Positions 43,481 to 54,746 of a stretch of 64,000 nucleotides of DNA are shown here, piece after piece. A program made the position numbers and the translations under genes. A model generated the notes under the pieces. That model made no database searches. It was not told where the DNA came from and saw only the letters and a list, made by a program, of their open reading frames with translations. Position 1 is the first letter of the stretch. Every line of letters begins with the position of its first letter. The stretch covers positions 1 through 64,000 of the forward strand of contig AZLU01000167.1 in NCBI GenBank assembly GCA_002224055.1, in the 5' to 3' direction. Origin of the DNA: Pezizomycotina sp. ARF18 (lineage: Eukaryota > Ascomycota).

Positions 43481-44150
43481 GTTGACATGGTTATTTTGTC
43501 GAGATTGTAGAGATTGACAGGGAACAAGGGTTTTATTGCTATTAAAGTTTACCAGTGATTTAGGAAGATGTCTCAATTTATAATGCCGGTAGTTAACAAA
43601 CGTGCCTGATATTCTCTGCAGATATATCCTTCTCGATCTAGACTTCCCACCCTTAGGAAAAAGGGAGGAAAAAACGTGGGATTATTATTTGTCTCACCAG
43701 TTCCGCGGGGAAAGTGGCGATTCTCGCAGGAAGGCGATTGGTCGGTAAAGAATCTCCACATGCTTTTTTCTGCAAACAGGTGGGGAGACTTTCTTCATGA
43801 AACAAACCCAGTTGCTTAGTTTCTAGGCACCTAGACTTCCTCAGCAAAATGGAATTTTTAACGGCTTTAAGGCTAGCGCTGAGCATTTTCGCTTCGCTGA
43901 CCCCCGATGCCCCGGGTGGGTTGGACCACTTGTGCAATTTGCGAGTCAGCAGGGGACGTTTTGCTAGGCTTCGCAAGACGCCGTTGGGAATGGGAGTATC
44001 CGTGGGTACCGTTAAGTATTGAAAGTTGGGCTTGATGGTTTATCTAAGAGCGCTCCAAAAATGTCAAAGAGGATATGCTCATACGCATGCTTATCTGCTG
44101 TTCTGTTGTGGGTTCATTATATATTTATATTTACACGTAAGTTCCCCTCA
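43481..44150. other. intergenic, no gene seen
   Basis: The minus frame at 43653-43976 (107 codons) is basic and featureless. Possibly leader or promoter of the gene at 43480. Confidence 0.25.
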
Positions 44151-44895
44151 GAGTTTACTCTTGCTCCGGCCCGATATACGTGAACATGAACTCGCTCCCA
44201 TCGTGGCCGATACCGCGACGTAGCTCCCGTACGTACTTCGAACGATCAACGTTCGGGTTCACTTCCAGGAACCATTTCAGACCGCCCGTAACAAACCAAT
44301 CTGTCGCGTCCACCCGCATCGTTAACGATGTCAAATTATATAAGCCAGGAACATGTCATGACCGTGCGTAACATCCAGCGAAACGTAACGCTCAAGGTTT
44401 GGCCATAAGTTTCTACGGTGTTGGCACCAAGGAATATGCACGCGAAACCCTTCTTATCTTCGTCCCGTTCGACCTTGATATCGATTGCGCGCAGGTTGGG
44501 GCAGCGGTTATCAGTAGCGTATTTTATCTCCGACTACATCTCTAACTCTACCGCGTAATTCCGTAAACGATAGCGTTCGCAGCAGAACATTAAATATAAT
44601 TTCGCGGGCAGACGAGAACACCGGCGCGAGACTATCTTCGGCAGAGCCCGGATTTAGTCGCGTAGCGAACGGGTTCGGGATCGCCCAACGTATTAGCCTT
44701 TCGGCTATTGCTGGGTCGCCGTTGTAGTATAAACATCCGGCGTGTTGTCTCTCGGCGTGTGGGAAGCGGTGCAGGATTTTCGGCATTCTAAAGCCGGAGA
44801 CGAAAGCTCGCTGCCCGTCGCAGGGCGTGAGGTTATCAGGGTTATTGGGTGCGGTGAACCAGCCGTGCTTTGAGCAGTAGTACAAGTCTTTCGGA
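44150..44895 (-). pseudogene. F-box-like family member 7, C-terminal part (CxxHG signature)
   Basis: The minus frame from about 44895 opens inside the family with DLYYCSKHGWFTAPNNPDNL and TPCDG, the best-kept copy of the C-x2-H-G-[WY]-[FY] ... P-C-[ND]-G signature. It continues HAERQHAGCLYYNGDPAIAE and IIFNVLLRTLSFTELRGRVR to a stop at 44511. Further left in other frames CPNLRAIDIKVERDEDKKGF, LTSLTMRVDATDWFVTGG and RGIGHDGSEFMFTYIG resemble the leucine-rich C-terminal half. No F-box precedes it directly; instead member 8 ends just upstream, suggesting a tandem duplication with loss of the F-box part. Several breaks. Confidence 0.55.
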
Positions 44896-44899
44896 AGGG

Positions 44900-45502
44900 C
44901 TACTGTGAAGGTTTATCTATTTCGACCTTCTCCGCCTTTTCTAGCAAGCTTTCCAGGCCTGGTGACAACGTCCGGCCGTCTGGCAGCCTTGAGCGCACCA
45001 CTATGTTTCGGAAGAGGGGAAGAGTATCTTTGAGGCGGCCGCTAGTACCAAAAAGCTCGGAAGTACCGTAGGGGCAGACGGACTTGCTAGTGAGAGGCGG
45101 ACCGCCAGTAATACCGCGCCAGATACTCTTAGGTCCCGCACTTGAAAGCTCGCCGTTACACCGTTGCTTGTTTCTCTCTCCCTTGAACCAGCCGTTCAAG
45201 CTACAAAACTTCCAATCGGTCAGCGCTTCGAGTGGTATTTTAATGGAATATATAAAAAGGGTTAGTCTTTGCCACGTGACAGTATTGCTGGAAGTCTCTG
45301 CGTGCCATAATACCTTTTGAACTATTTCTACCAGAAGCTCTCGTGGGATTTTGAGCAGATCTGCCGCATCGTCACCTTCACGACGAATAGATGTTGGTCG
45401 CGCGATTACCTCGGTCTCTACCTGGGTGTCCGCCTCGATTTCTGTACCCGTCCCATCTCCACTAAGATTGATGTGCCAGAAATTCGAAGAAAGCCGTTTC
45501 AC
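44900..45502 (-). CDS. F-box-like family member 8, truncated
   Basis: A single 200-codon frame starts at 45502 (MKRLSSNFWHINLSGDGTGT). LLKIPRELLVEIVQKVL is an F-box first helix. The following text is poor, and DNA there contains GTATTATGG, AAAGACTAAC and CTCGAAG, so an intron at the family position may be hidden inside the open frame. The variant signature follows as FCSLNGWFKGERNKQRCNGE, with Asn for His and a shorter spacer. The frame ends GLESLLEKAEKVEIDKPSQ, without the usual LPRxF and IDVHV blocks. It is a shortened copy, or its C-terminal half was lost in the rearrangement that left member 7 adjacent. Confidence 0.5.
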   Translation of the reverse strand: MKRLSSNFWHINLSGDGTGTEIEADTQVETEVIARPTSIRREGDDAADLLKIPRELLVEIVQKVLWHAETSSNTVTWQRLTLFIYSIKIPLEALTDWKFCSLNGWFKGERNKQRCNGELSSAGPKSIWRGITGGPPLTSKSVCPYGTSELFGTSGRLKDTLPLFRNIVVRSRLPDGRTLSPGLESLLEKAEKVEIDKPSQ

Positions 45503-47040
45503 TACACTTTAAGAAGACTTCATGATGTTTGGCCCTACAATGATAGGTAGCATGAGTATATTGGTCAACATCAAAGATAAATTTTCGTTCCAGCGATGTT
45601 TACACGGGCCTAGAGCATTTTATACCAACATCGGCGACTCGCAATTGCCAGCCTCAAGGTTCCCTTGATATCAAATCAAGTTGAACAACCACGCGAGAGA
45701 AGAATGAACTCCAATCGGCGGTATAGACAGACAGCCGGTTACTTGCTAGGTTATTGAAAGATGCAAAAATCGAGAATCATGATTAAAACTTTCCCTAGCA
45801 GCGTTTGAAATGCTTGTACGATTTGAAAATGCTTATGCGACCAGCGCAGTGGGAGTAATTACTGGTGCAGACCTACAAAGAACCTCTCGGTATTGGACGA
45901 ATCACAAGAATGAATTTGTTATTCAGCATCTCTGTAATTGTGCTCGTCCTATTTGTTTGCAATAAACAAAGTGAAATGCATCGCCTCGCCAAAATGCTTC
46001 GTCCTCTAATCCATCCTGACTTCCACCGCAACTGAACTAAAGGCCTAGTTGGCCAGTCTACCAGAAATTGTTAGCCATAGCATCCACCACTTGAACTCTA
46101 CAGTACTCCAAGGTTAATCGCAATTTGAAGTCAAGGACCAATACGCTTTATGTGTTGAATCAAAAAATCATGACATATTTTATCTTAGATGCAGCTCCGG
46201 CCGGAGAGACTTAGAAAAAGAAAAAGAAAAAGGGCTATACGTTCTCTGTACATGTATAACAGAGCTGTAGCCAAGTCTTATATTTCTTATACGGGACCAT
46301 GTCCGCTGGAAGTACCGTTCTGCAAATAGAGCCCCTACGACTCCCAATGAAAGAATCAACTCTCGAGGCCAGTCTCAAGAATTTCCATCGCCGGTACCTG
46401 CAGCCAAGAGCGACTCCACTAGGTGCTACATGAACCTGCAGGTGAGCACGCCCGTAACGTGTGACGAAAGTGACGATCATGAGAAGAAGCTCTTTTGACC
46501 TTCCAAGTTCCAGTCTATTTTTGACAAGAGTATGGCTAACAAACAGGTTTCTGTTTCGCATTTGGCTCGTATTATTGAGGTTCGCTTCTTCTTCGCTTGC
46601 GACCTCGTATTCCAGCAAGCCACCAGAAGCCACCAAATTTTCCGGCGGCGATCTTTGCGGGGCAGAACCTTAGAGTTATTTACGATTTAATTTCAAGCCT
46701 TCTCATGGAATTTACCCCGTTACTAGCACGAAGACGGCGTAGTCAGGGTTTTTCTCCCTTGGTGGACGGAGAAACGTGGGGCTTGCTCAGATATATTATA
46801 CTGATATGATTGGAACGAGGATAGCTTAGCCTATGTCTACGGCGGACGCCTCCTGAGTATACCCATCATTTTGTTTCCTCATCACAGTATTGTCGTGGGG
46901 GTTAACACGTTTCTCACGATCACACTGCTGTTGCTCGCGTCAGTGGGGGTTATTTTCGCGCTGACAGACGGAGAAAACCTAGAAGCAAATATAATCTTAT
47001 GAACATGTACACCGCTAGTTTGACAGCCGGGGGAATATCC
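45503..47040. other. intergenic, no convincing gene
   Basis: Several open frames (46235-46636 on minus, 46461-46809 on plus) overlap one another and lack recognisable content. AAGAAAAAGAAAAAG near 46215. Confidence 0.3.
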
Positions 47041-47045
47041 AGGCC

Positions 47046-47054
47046 TATATAAGG
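47046..47054 (+). promoter_or_regulatory. TATA-box-like element of the seven-helix gene
   Basis: CCTATATAAGG lies about 145 nt before the ATG at 47195, a suitable distance for a fungal TATA box with a leader of roughly 110 nt. Position and sequence only; no experimental support. Confidence 0.5.
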
Positions 47055-47194
47055 AGGCGCCGTAGACTTCCTCGATCGTCGCTGGATTTGAAATTCGTCC
47101 GTCTCAATACTCATCCATCAGCTGAAGAAAGAGCTATACCGCCACCCTCAGACGATCTCAGGTATTGCTCCAGTTTCATTTCAATTACTTTACC

Positions 47195-48268
47195 ATGTCA
47201 GCCGCTCCGCCTCTTAATTATTTCGACTCCGTCTGGTCGATCCTCTCATGCGTCGACCTGATGATCCTCGTCAACGCCATCCTATGTGTGGCCGTCGTCG
47301 GGATCAATCGGCTCTCCGTTATCCCAATAACGGTAACAGCGGGAGCGGCTCTCGCTAACGGACTGTCGTGGTACGCGTGGGAGTCTGCCTACAACCACCG
47401 GGCTAAGATGGGCGCAGCCGGGGTGGCGTACATCGGCTGGACGGTCCAGGAAATAGGATGCATGTTCTACTCTTACTTCATCCTCGAACGTATCCTTCGC
47501 GAGCGCCAGCGGATAATCTTCCTATCCGTGTTTTGGGTGCTCATGAGCGCCACCTTTGTCGTCAGGATAGTGACGAGCGTCTATTCCGTCATTGCGATGA
47601 GAAGCGACGCCGCGAACGACCGTCTGACGCCGTTGCTAAGCGCGCTGAGCAGCACGTACTTCTCGACAACTGCAGCGACGGAGACGCTATCTGCCTTTTT
47701 CCTAATCAAGACGTTCTACGGCGCTAGGAAGCGGAGCGCGGCTTACTGCGCCGGCTCTAAGACCGGTTTATTCCGCCAGCTCATGCTATCGTCCGAAATC
47801 CGCGTCGCCACGCTTGCCTCCGTCGGCATAATCCGCGCCGGCGTTATGAAACCGAAGGGAAAAGTCCTCCTCGCGTTACAGTTCGACATGCTGGCCGTGG
47901 TCATTCTCGAACTGTTTCCCGTGGTGTTGATTATGGATCAGCTCGCGACGCGGGTTGCGCAGCTCGAGAGTCAAGTCAGCCCGGAAAATAACCTCGCCGA
48001 GGTCCCGGCTGGCGCGACTGATACCGGAGTCGTGGTGAACGTGGGCCAGAAGCCTGGTTCATTAGGGGCTGGTTCTGATTCGGATGGGTATAAGCCCCCC
48101 TCCGGAGCGGTTCACCAGTACGCACCGCAACCGTTGAAGCGGCCCGTGGGTAATGGAACCCAGGCGACGACCGACACGATAGATAGGGAGTTCGGTGCAT
48201 ACATGGGGAAAGACGTGAAGCTCAAGAATCATGAAACCTACTCGGAAAAGGAGGTTGAGCATAACTAG
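47195..48268 (+). CDS. intact seven-helix integral membrane protein
   Basis: The frame is open from 47165, but the second Met at 47195 (MSAAPPLNYFDSVWSILSCV) gives a better N-terminus: short, soluble and leading straight into helix 1. The 357-residue product has hydrophobic segments at about residues 15-40, 45-65, 80-100, 115-140, 150-170, 200-220 and 240-260 (for example LMILVNAILCVAVVGI, IIFLSVFWVLMSATFVVRIV, LLALQFDMLAVVILELFPVV), then a 100-residue polar C-terminal tail rich in Gly, Pro and Asp. No introns and no breaks. Family not recognised by name; similar orphan seven-helix proteins are common in Pezizomycotina. A TATA-like box precedes it. Confidence 0.8.
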   Translation: MSAAPPLNYFDSVWSILSCVDLMILVNAILCVAVVGINRLSVIPITVTAGAALANGLSWYAWESAYNHRAKMGAAGVAYIGWTVQEIGCMFYSYFILERILRERQRIIFLSVFWVLMSATFVVRIVTSVYSVIAMRSDAANDRLTPLLSALSSTYFSTTAATETLSAFFLIKTFYGARKRSAAYCAGSKTGLFRQLMLSSEIRVATLASVGIIRAGVMKPKGKVLLALQFDMLAVVILELFPVVLIMDQLATRVAQLESQVSPENNLAEVPAGATDTGVVVNVGQKPGSLGAGSDSDGYKPPSGAVHQYAPQPLKRPVGNGTQATTDTIDREFGAYMGKDVKLKNHETYSEKEVEHN

Positions 48269-49110
48269 CATTGGAGGTATATTTAACCTGATAGCTTGTT
48301 GTTCGAGACATGATATATCGTTTATTAAACATTGTTGCAGTCCGCCGACTTTTTCGGTGCTGATCCGGTAGGACAGAAAAAAAAATCATGATGAATTGCA
48401 TTCCATGACACATCGCGGTGAGAAATGTAATGCTCACGTGGATGTCTATATCTTCCCTACTCGTCACCTTAGCGCAGGTGTTGCAGACGCTATTCGGGAA
48501 GGCCTTGACCGCGATCGAAGTCGACATGGTGTAGAACAAGTGAAAGCGGAGGATCCTGAGTCTCATCGCTTGATTAAACATCTGGGCCCACCGATCTGGA
48601 TAGTCCGGAGAGCGATACCACCCGTGTTCAGTTCTGGACAGTTTCTGCCACTTGTTGTAGATCTCGCAGTTCCAGATGTCGCCGGACATCCTTATGGAGA
48701 TCTCGCGCGCCGTTGAGCACAAGCGGATATCGTCGATGCCTGGCAGCATTCGGGTTTGCCAGTGCACGCTCGTGAGGTGCCATCGGGTTTCGAAGGTCTC
48801 GGGGCCATCGTGCCGGCGGGAGAAACTGCAGCAGCTAGGCTTAAGGCCGAAGGGTATCTTAAAACCGTTGAGCGTGCCGTGGTACGTCCGCCAGTCCTTG
48901 TAAATTTGAATAGGCCGTACTTTGCGCCATCGACGATCTTCTCTGGGACGTAAAGGGAGAATCTGAGCTCCGCGAGATCTGGGAGAAGAAGGCTCGCAGT
49001 ATCGCAGAAAGGCTTGCAGACGGGGCGGCACGAGCGTAAATCTACTGACTCTAGCAGCTGAAATATGCCTAGCAGGACTTTGGTCGGACCTTCTGGCGAC
49101 TAAAGAGTTT
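48222..49110 (-). pseudogene. F-box-like family member 9, intronless F-box
   Basis: The minus frame starting near 49107 reads PEGPTKVLLGIFQLLESVDL and RSCRPVCKPFCDTASLLLPD, an F-box with no intron, then ELRFSLYVPEKIVDGAKYG. After a frame change near 48900 the long frame gives QTRMLPGIDDIRLCSTAREI, the signature-like RTEHGWYRSPDYPDRWAQ, MRLRILRFHLFYTMSTSIAV and EDIDIHVSITFLTAMCHG, the last equal to 'DIDVHVRL' of member 4. The first Cys of the signature is replaced by Ser and the final PC-[ND]-G is missing. The 3' end overlaps the seven-helix gene's end by about 45 bp on the opposite strand. Two or three breaks. Confidence 0.6.
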
Positions 49111-49635
49111 CAACATCGAGAATGCTTGCGCAGTGAAGGTAAATGAAAACTGTGATGGTGAATGCTTGTTCTGTGATGTTTAGCAGTCCGATCGCATTTA
49201 TGGTATAAACAATCGTACTCTCCGCATTGTAGTCGAGGCAGTTAGCCTGTCAGCCTCGCTAACAGTCCAGCACCTACGATTTACAAGATAAAATACGTTT
49301 GAAATGACGCGTGATGATTCACGAATACCGCGTAGGCGGTTATATATCGATGAGTTATGCATGGGGGGATGCTCCGAGTACAGCTCCAGGTGAAATTGTC
49401 ATAGACCCTCCTCACTTGCATGTTGTCCAAGAATTCACGAACGACGAATCAGATGCTCCTTCCGAGCCCTTTTAAAATAAAAGTCTCATGAAGTACGATA
49501 TTTTATCATTTAGAGGATTTTCTATGATTCTCTTTCTTAAGATTATATTACGATATTATATAAATCCCATATATTTTTGAATCATGGGAAGGCCGTAAAG
49601 AAAATTCCAATCGCGAAATCCAAGACTCTATAACC
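49111..49635. other. intergenic, no gene seen
   Basis: Nothing supportable on either strand. AT content rises from 49470. Confidence 0.3.
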
Positions 49636-51800
49636 TTAAATGACGGCCCAGGCCCGATAGGTCGATCGAAATAGACTCAAGCTAACGCCAATAGCAGTAC
49701 AATACTTGAGAAAATTGATAACGCAGATGTGCTTAATATTATACGTTGCTTCGTAGCGATGCTCTGAAATGGAAGAGCGCCCGCTGAATATTGTCCAGAA
49801 ACCAATTAGTTGGATGCGATATAGACTAGATTTTAAAACATAATGAGTTTTTGACTTACTTGATGGAGTACTACTGACTTCCGAGCCCGGGCCTGCTGGC
49901 ACGCCCGCAGAAATTGACGGCCTCATTCCAGAGTTCTGCCCACCGGACTCTGATCCAGAACCATCCCCAGGCTGCTGCGTTGGGTTACCAGCCTGAGAGG
50001 CCGCCCAGAGGAGCCGGAACTCCCGTTATTGTTTCCGTTCGTTTGCGAATTGGAGCTATCGCCGCTGGATCCTTGTTGAGGATTTTGACCATTGGTATTT
50101 GCCAATGTGCCTGGCGAGCTACCGCCGGCAGCACCCTGAGGGTTACCCTGAGGCTGACTGCCTCTGCTGCCATCCGGCGGGAGGTTATTCGAAGCAGGTT
50201 GTCCATTAGAACCACTAGTGCTGCCGCCACTCCCGTTGCTCCCTCCGGTGTTACTCCCTTGCTGACTGTTGCTCCCTTGCTGGGGCTTACTTCCTGGGGA
50301 ACTTCCATTATTTCCTTGGAACTTCCACTATTTCCTTGGGAAATCCCATTGCTCCCGGGGAATTATTGGTGCCGCCCTGGGGGTTAATGCCCTGGGTGTT
50401 ACTGCCGTTGTTGCCTTGTGGGTTGCTACCGTTAGTCCCTTGGGCGTTGCTTCCGCTGCTTCCCTGAGCGTTACTACCGTTGCTTCCCTGGGCGTTGCCC
50501 CCATTGCTCCCCTGACTATTCCCTCCATTCGTGCCCCCAGCGCTTTGATTTGGATTGCCGCTGGTATTACCTGGGCTCGAGTTGCCGTCTTGAGCTCCTG
50601 TGTTGCTGGTATTGCTACCTGAACCTGAGGCGCCCGGGTTACCGGTGCCTCCGGGGCTAGTATTACCCCCAGAATTGCTTCCCCCGTTCGTGGGCTGTTG
50701 ATCGGCATTTCCAGAAGTGGTGCCGGAACTTTGTCCACCTTGCCCCTGAGGCTGCACCACGGGCTGTGGCGACGCGACCGGCTGTGGAGACGCGATAGGT
50801 TGCGGAGTAGGCTTCCCAGTTTCATTGCCGCTCTCAGGAGCGGTGGGCCCGCTATCCGTATTTTGCGGCGGTTCGCTAGTTTGTGCCGGAGCCGAATTTG
50901 CGGTTTTCGAAGGCGTAGACTGCTGCGTCCCCGTGCTCTTCGGCACTACCAGTTGCGCAACGATCGTCTTCGTCTGCTCAACAGGTGCGTTCCCTACCTG
51001 AGCCGTCTCGCAGGTATTGCTCGGTACCAGCGTGGGATACAATTTAAAAGCCCCAGAATCCGTGATACTGGGCATTAATACCGTATGATGTGGTAAATCG
51101 TACGTGAACGTAGTAATACACGATCTCTCAGAGTCGAGGCTCGTGGTCAGACTGCCTCTAACCGTCTTCGTGATATGCTGCGTGACGAAGTAGTCGAATC
51201 CGATGGTTTCCAATCGGTACGGATCGCAACAGGTTAACGTCGCTGTTGAGGTGGAGTCATAGGTGATCACACGAGTCGGTCTGGCCGTAACCCAGGATAT
51301 TACGAACGATTGAGATGGAAACCAGGTTTGACTTGCGAGGGATGCTAATATGGAAGCGCTGAGGGCGTCTGTGGCGTTGGGAAGATATCGGCGTAGTAGT
51401 CTTCCCAGCCCCTGTCTTGTGGCTCGAAAGTAACACGGCACGCGTTGCAGTCCGGCAGAGCTATATTTTCGGAAGCACAATCCTGTTAGTTCGATTCATG
51501 GCCTTCTCGTGGGACTTTTTATCGGAGACTACTAACCTGAACTAGGTTCCAGGCTCGATGAGCTAGATGAGCTATGTATTTGAGAGTCCGATGCCAGTGT
51601 GCTGGTAGGGTTAGGTGCTTGAGAGTCTGATGCCAGTGTACTTGATGGTCCAGGTGTTTGAGACGGGCCAGGTGATTCGGCCCGGGAGCCCGACGCACTT
51701 GGTGGACTCGGTGTTTGACTTTGTACTTGGGGAATGAATGTGCATATTCCACGAAGTGAAGAAAGGATAGTGAAAGCGCGAACTTGTGCATTAGTCCCAT
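49636..51800 (-). CDS. Gly/Ser/Asn-repeat cell-surface protein
   Basis: MGLMHKFALSLSFLHFVEYA from 51800 is a signal peptide. One frame step later follows a Ser/Pro/Thr region with two copies of an STLASDSQ unit. A GTTAGT..CTAACAG intron (about 51531-51483) precedes a Cys-rich segment, DCASENIALPDCNACRVTFE. After another step near 51390 a 340-codon frame carries FPSQSFVISWVTARPTRVIT, TLTCCDPYRLETIGFDYFV, SCITTFTYDLPHHTVLMPS and a long low-complexity tail with nine-residue units such as GSNGSNAQG. The Gly/Asn/Ser tail carries on past 50308 in another frame to GPGSEVSSTPSS, where a GTAAGT (49859) may start a last intron. Secreted, Ser/Thr-rich and repetitive: probably wall-associated or GPI-type. 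Its repeats favour length variation. Confidence 0.6.
50364..50560 (-). repeat. 27-bp (nine-residue) imperfect tandem repeats in surface-protein gene
   Basis: About seven units of the pattern [GN]GSN[GA][GSN]N[APT]QG follow one another, each 27 nt at DNA level (for example TTGCTTCCCTGGGCGTTAC on the plus strand). Conserved residues are Gly, Asn and Gln; the variable position alternates Ala, Pro and Thr. Confidence 0.75.
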
Positions 51801-53153
51801 TTTGTTATATGGCACTGGGAAACCGCCGTCTTGTTCTGACTTTCAATCACTTAGTAGAAGCAGGAATGGGACTCGTAGAAACCGGTGAAAATGAAAACCT
51901 GGAGAAATGCTAAGATCTCCCTGGCGATATGTTATTTCATATCAGTCATATATATAGCTTGCGTGGGGTTTAGCTGCACGAGTATAGTCCTATATGATAC
52001 TGCCGTCGCAACCGAAATGCTTATCGAGTGAGGGCAAAAAAAAAGGATTGCTTTCGTGAACAGTCCATGATTCTGGGTTCTCACAAGCTATATTTGGAGC
52101 AGGCTGTGAGAAACGGGATACTCAATCCCTTCCTTGAGGAACAAGGAAGTTGTGCTCCTACAAGGAATATCTTGATTCAGAAGGAGAAGGGCTATACGTC
52201 GGACACGGTCTTCCATACCAGGTTATCCGTTCATTGTGCTACCAGTAGAGCTGGACTAGCGTAGTACTAATATATCTTTCGGGCGATAATATGCATGTCA
52301 GGTTGCGTGATGCGGTGATATTTTAAACGCCAACCTAAATGCATGCATGTTGGGGGTACCTTACAGGTCAAGCATTACGATCCCCGTTCGACTATTCAAT
52401 TACAGATATAGAACTTGGCAATTAGATATACCAGTAGGCTATATCTTTAGGCTCGTTCCTCGCCTAATATTATAGTGGCGGGGTAGAATTGCGCTACTAG
52501 TATGGATTTAAATTTTTTACATCACAGTCGAATGCCTGTAATGTCTTCCGTTGTTTTGTTGGAGCTGGCCCCAGCTCTGCATCAGGGACAAGGGAGAATC
52601 TTGGAGGAAGCAACGACACCCCGGTCTTTACTCCATGGCTTGAACCGTCACAAATTATTACGCACAAAACAAGGACCAATATACTATCCGCTATATCAGT
52701 GGTTAATTGCAATAATGCTGGAACTGGATGACCGACTCTCTGGCTGGAAGCCCGCAAGAGCTAGGCCCCTCGCAAGTATAAAGTCGATAGCCACCGGAAT
52801 GCCTCATTAGCAAATCTCGCCTTCATTTGCGGCGTGTCGCAGCTTGCCCTCGCGTTACAGTACAAAACAGCTCCTAAAGAAGGTAATTTGAACGCATCCT
52901 CATCAATCGGGCAAATATATTTAGTTATACTACTATGTTAGTTCTCCTTGACAATAGATAATATTGTGCTACCATTCATATTCGACCCGTTGCTCCAGAT
53001 AAGGAATTCGCTTGACGCATTTCTGAATTTCAATCTCGCAAAAAGTTTCAGAAATATAGCTTTCAGTTTAAACGAAACCGCCTGGTATATTCAGCCATTA
53101 CCATGCCTGAACATCCTTCATCCAAAAATCCCATAGTGATCCCTCTCCTCCAT
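51801..53153. other. intergenic, no convincing gene
   Basis: Frames at 52028-52264 and 52502-52810 lack motifs. GC is average, no repeats noted. Confidence 0.3.
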
Positions 53154-54080
53154 GTACATCTATCCAGCTTCTATCTCTCGACCTGCGTGGCAACGAGTCT
53201 TGCCATTGTCCAGTATACTCGTCAAGCTCCTGATATTCTCCAGCATCTCAATTTTAGACCTCTTGATTAGATCTCTAAGTCCACAAATAAAACCTTTCGG
53301 ATTCGCTCCAGCCAGAATGATCGCTGCTAGGTGGAGCAACATGGTGAAAGAGCTCAACGCATAGAGACTCCTAATCCATTCATAAGCACCTGCTTCGATC
53401 GCGGTGGAGTGCGTCCCCTGGCGATGTTCGAGGCTATAGCGTAATGGACATCTATGCTCCCATCACGACAAGCAGTACATAGTTGGCCGTTGAAGTTTCG
53501 AACGTTCCTCCTGTGGAGATAGATGCTGGTATCAGCCTCGCTAGAACCAGCACGACTGTAAATCGGCATCGCATCGAGGATAAGCGGAAGTCCGAGGTTG
53601 CAGAACCAAACAAAAGCGTTCGACAGTTCAGCCTGGTCCCACTCGGTGATGCGTCTAAATTCACGCAAAGCGGAAGGTCGAATGCTTGAAGTTTGCGTAG
53701 AAGGACTTCCGATTCTCATTTTGAAGATTGAGAACGATAAGGGCGGTAACAGGGTCCAATTTCATCTCGCCGAGCTGTTCGTGTTGGACGCGGGTTTTGA
53801 AGACGGCACTGGAGAAGTATCCGCATTCCTTGTTGTATATCCCCAGCTTACGGCCGAGACTCTGCACACGACCTCCGGCATTGCAGGGCGGGGGTGATGC
53901 ACTGTCAAAGTCATGCCACCCATGCAAGTACAGAAACGATAGCCCGATTTGATGCTGCTTGCGCGATAGCGATCGTATCAGCAGGACCCCCGAAGATGAT
54001 GTTCATTGCTTGGAGAACTATTGGGGAAGCTATGCGGTGGAAATATTGCTAGTAGCTCGAAGAGAGAGTCCATCCCTTTT
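53154..54080 (-). pseudogene. F-box-like family member 10, heavily decayed
   Basis: Minus-strand patches in several frames: MDSLFELLAIFPPHSFP (about 54076, a weak F-box-like start), the signature-like LYLHGWHDFDSASPPPCNAG at about 53930, then KLGIYNKECGYFSSAVFKTR, FVWFCNLGLPLILDAMPIYS, and MSSFTMLLHLAAIILAGANP with LRDLIKRSKIEMLENIRSL near 53160-53350. Order and spacing fit the family; HGW...PPPCNAG keeps the second half of the signature but the leading Cys is uncertain. At least five breaks. Confidence 0.4.
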
Positions 54081-54709
54081 GTCCAACTATCAAAGATATA
54101 TCGGTTAGCAGTTAGTAACCTCTTCGTTCTAGTATCCCTTTGCAGAAAGGAACGCAAACGCGATTTGATTTCTTACTAGCTTTACTATATTAATAATGAG
54201 TTCCGGGGAAATCTTTTTCAGACCTGTCCGTCAGAAGTAGTCGCCCGTGACTTTGAGCCAAAAGTCTATAGTGTGAGAAGCCATGGTGCACGGATCGAAG
54301 ACCCCGAGGTTGTAATATAGATTAGGCTGAAAGCTTGTTCGTTTTATATCTCATTAACCAGTAGAGCCGAAAGTCCTTGAGCCCCCGGGCACAGCCTCAA
54401 GCCTTAGCGAGAAGAGGCGCAAGGCATAAATGATCGCTGCCCAGAAACTAAACTTCGGCCATTCATAATCACCATAATTAGGATGCGTTTTCTCTTCTAT
54501 ACTTTCGTAAATCAATTTTTTATTCTAGTAGAACGGTCTGCCAGTGGCGGGAGCGCCTTCTACGAAAGTTGGTTTGAACTTTTGTTAGGAATATTTATTT
54601 TGCTATGGAAATTAAACGCTGTAGGAGTCGCTGCTCTGATAAAATCCGACGCATCAAACAAGGCTGTCGTGCTTATCAATAACAAGCAACTCAGACTAAC
54701 GCACAGTCC
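54081..54709. other. intergenic, no gene seen
   Basis: A plus frame at 54483-54719 starts with Phe-rich hydrophobic text but has no recognised motif. Confidence 0.25.
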
Positions 54710-54746
54710 TAACCAGTGAATATCGGAAAGGAGAGGAGTCGCACAA

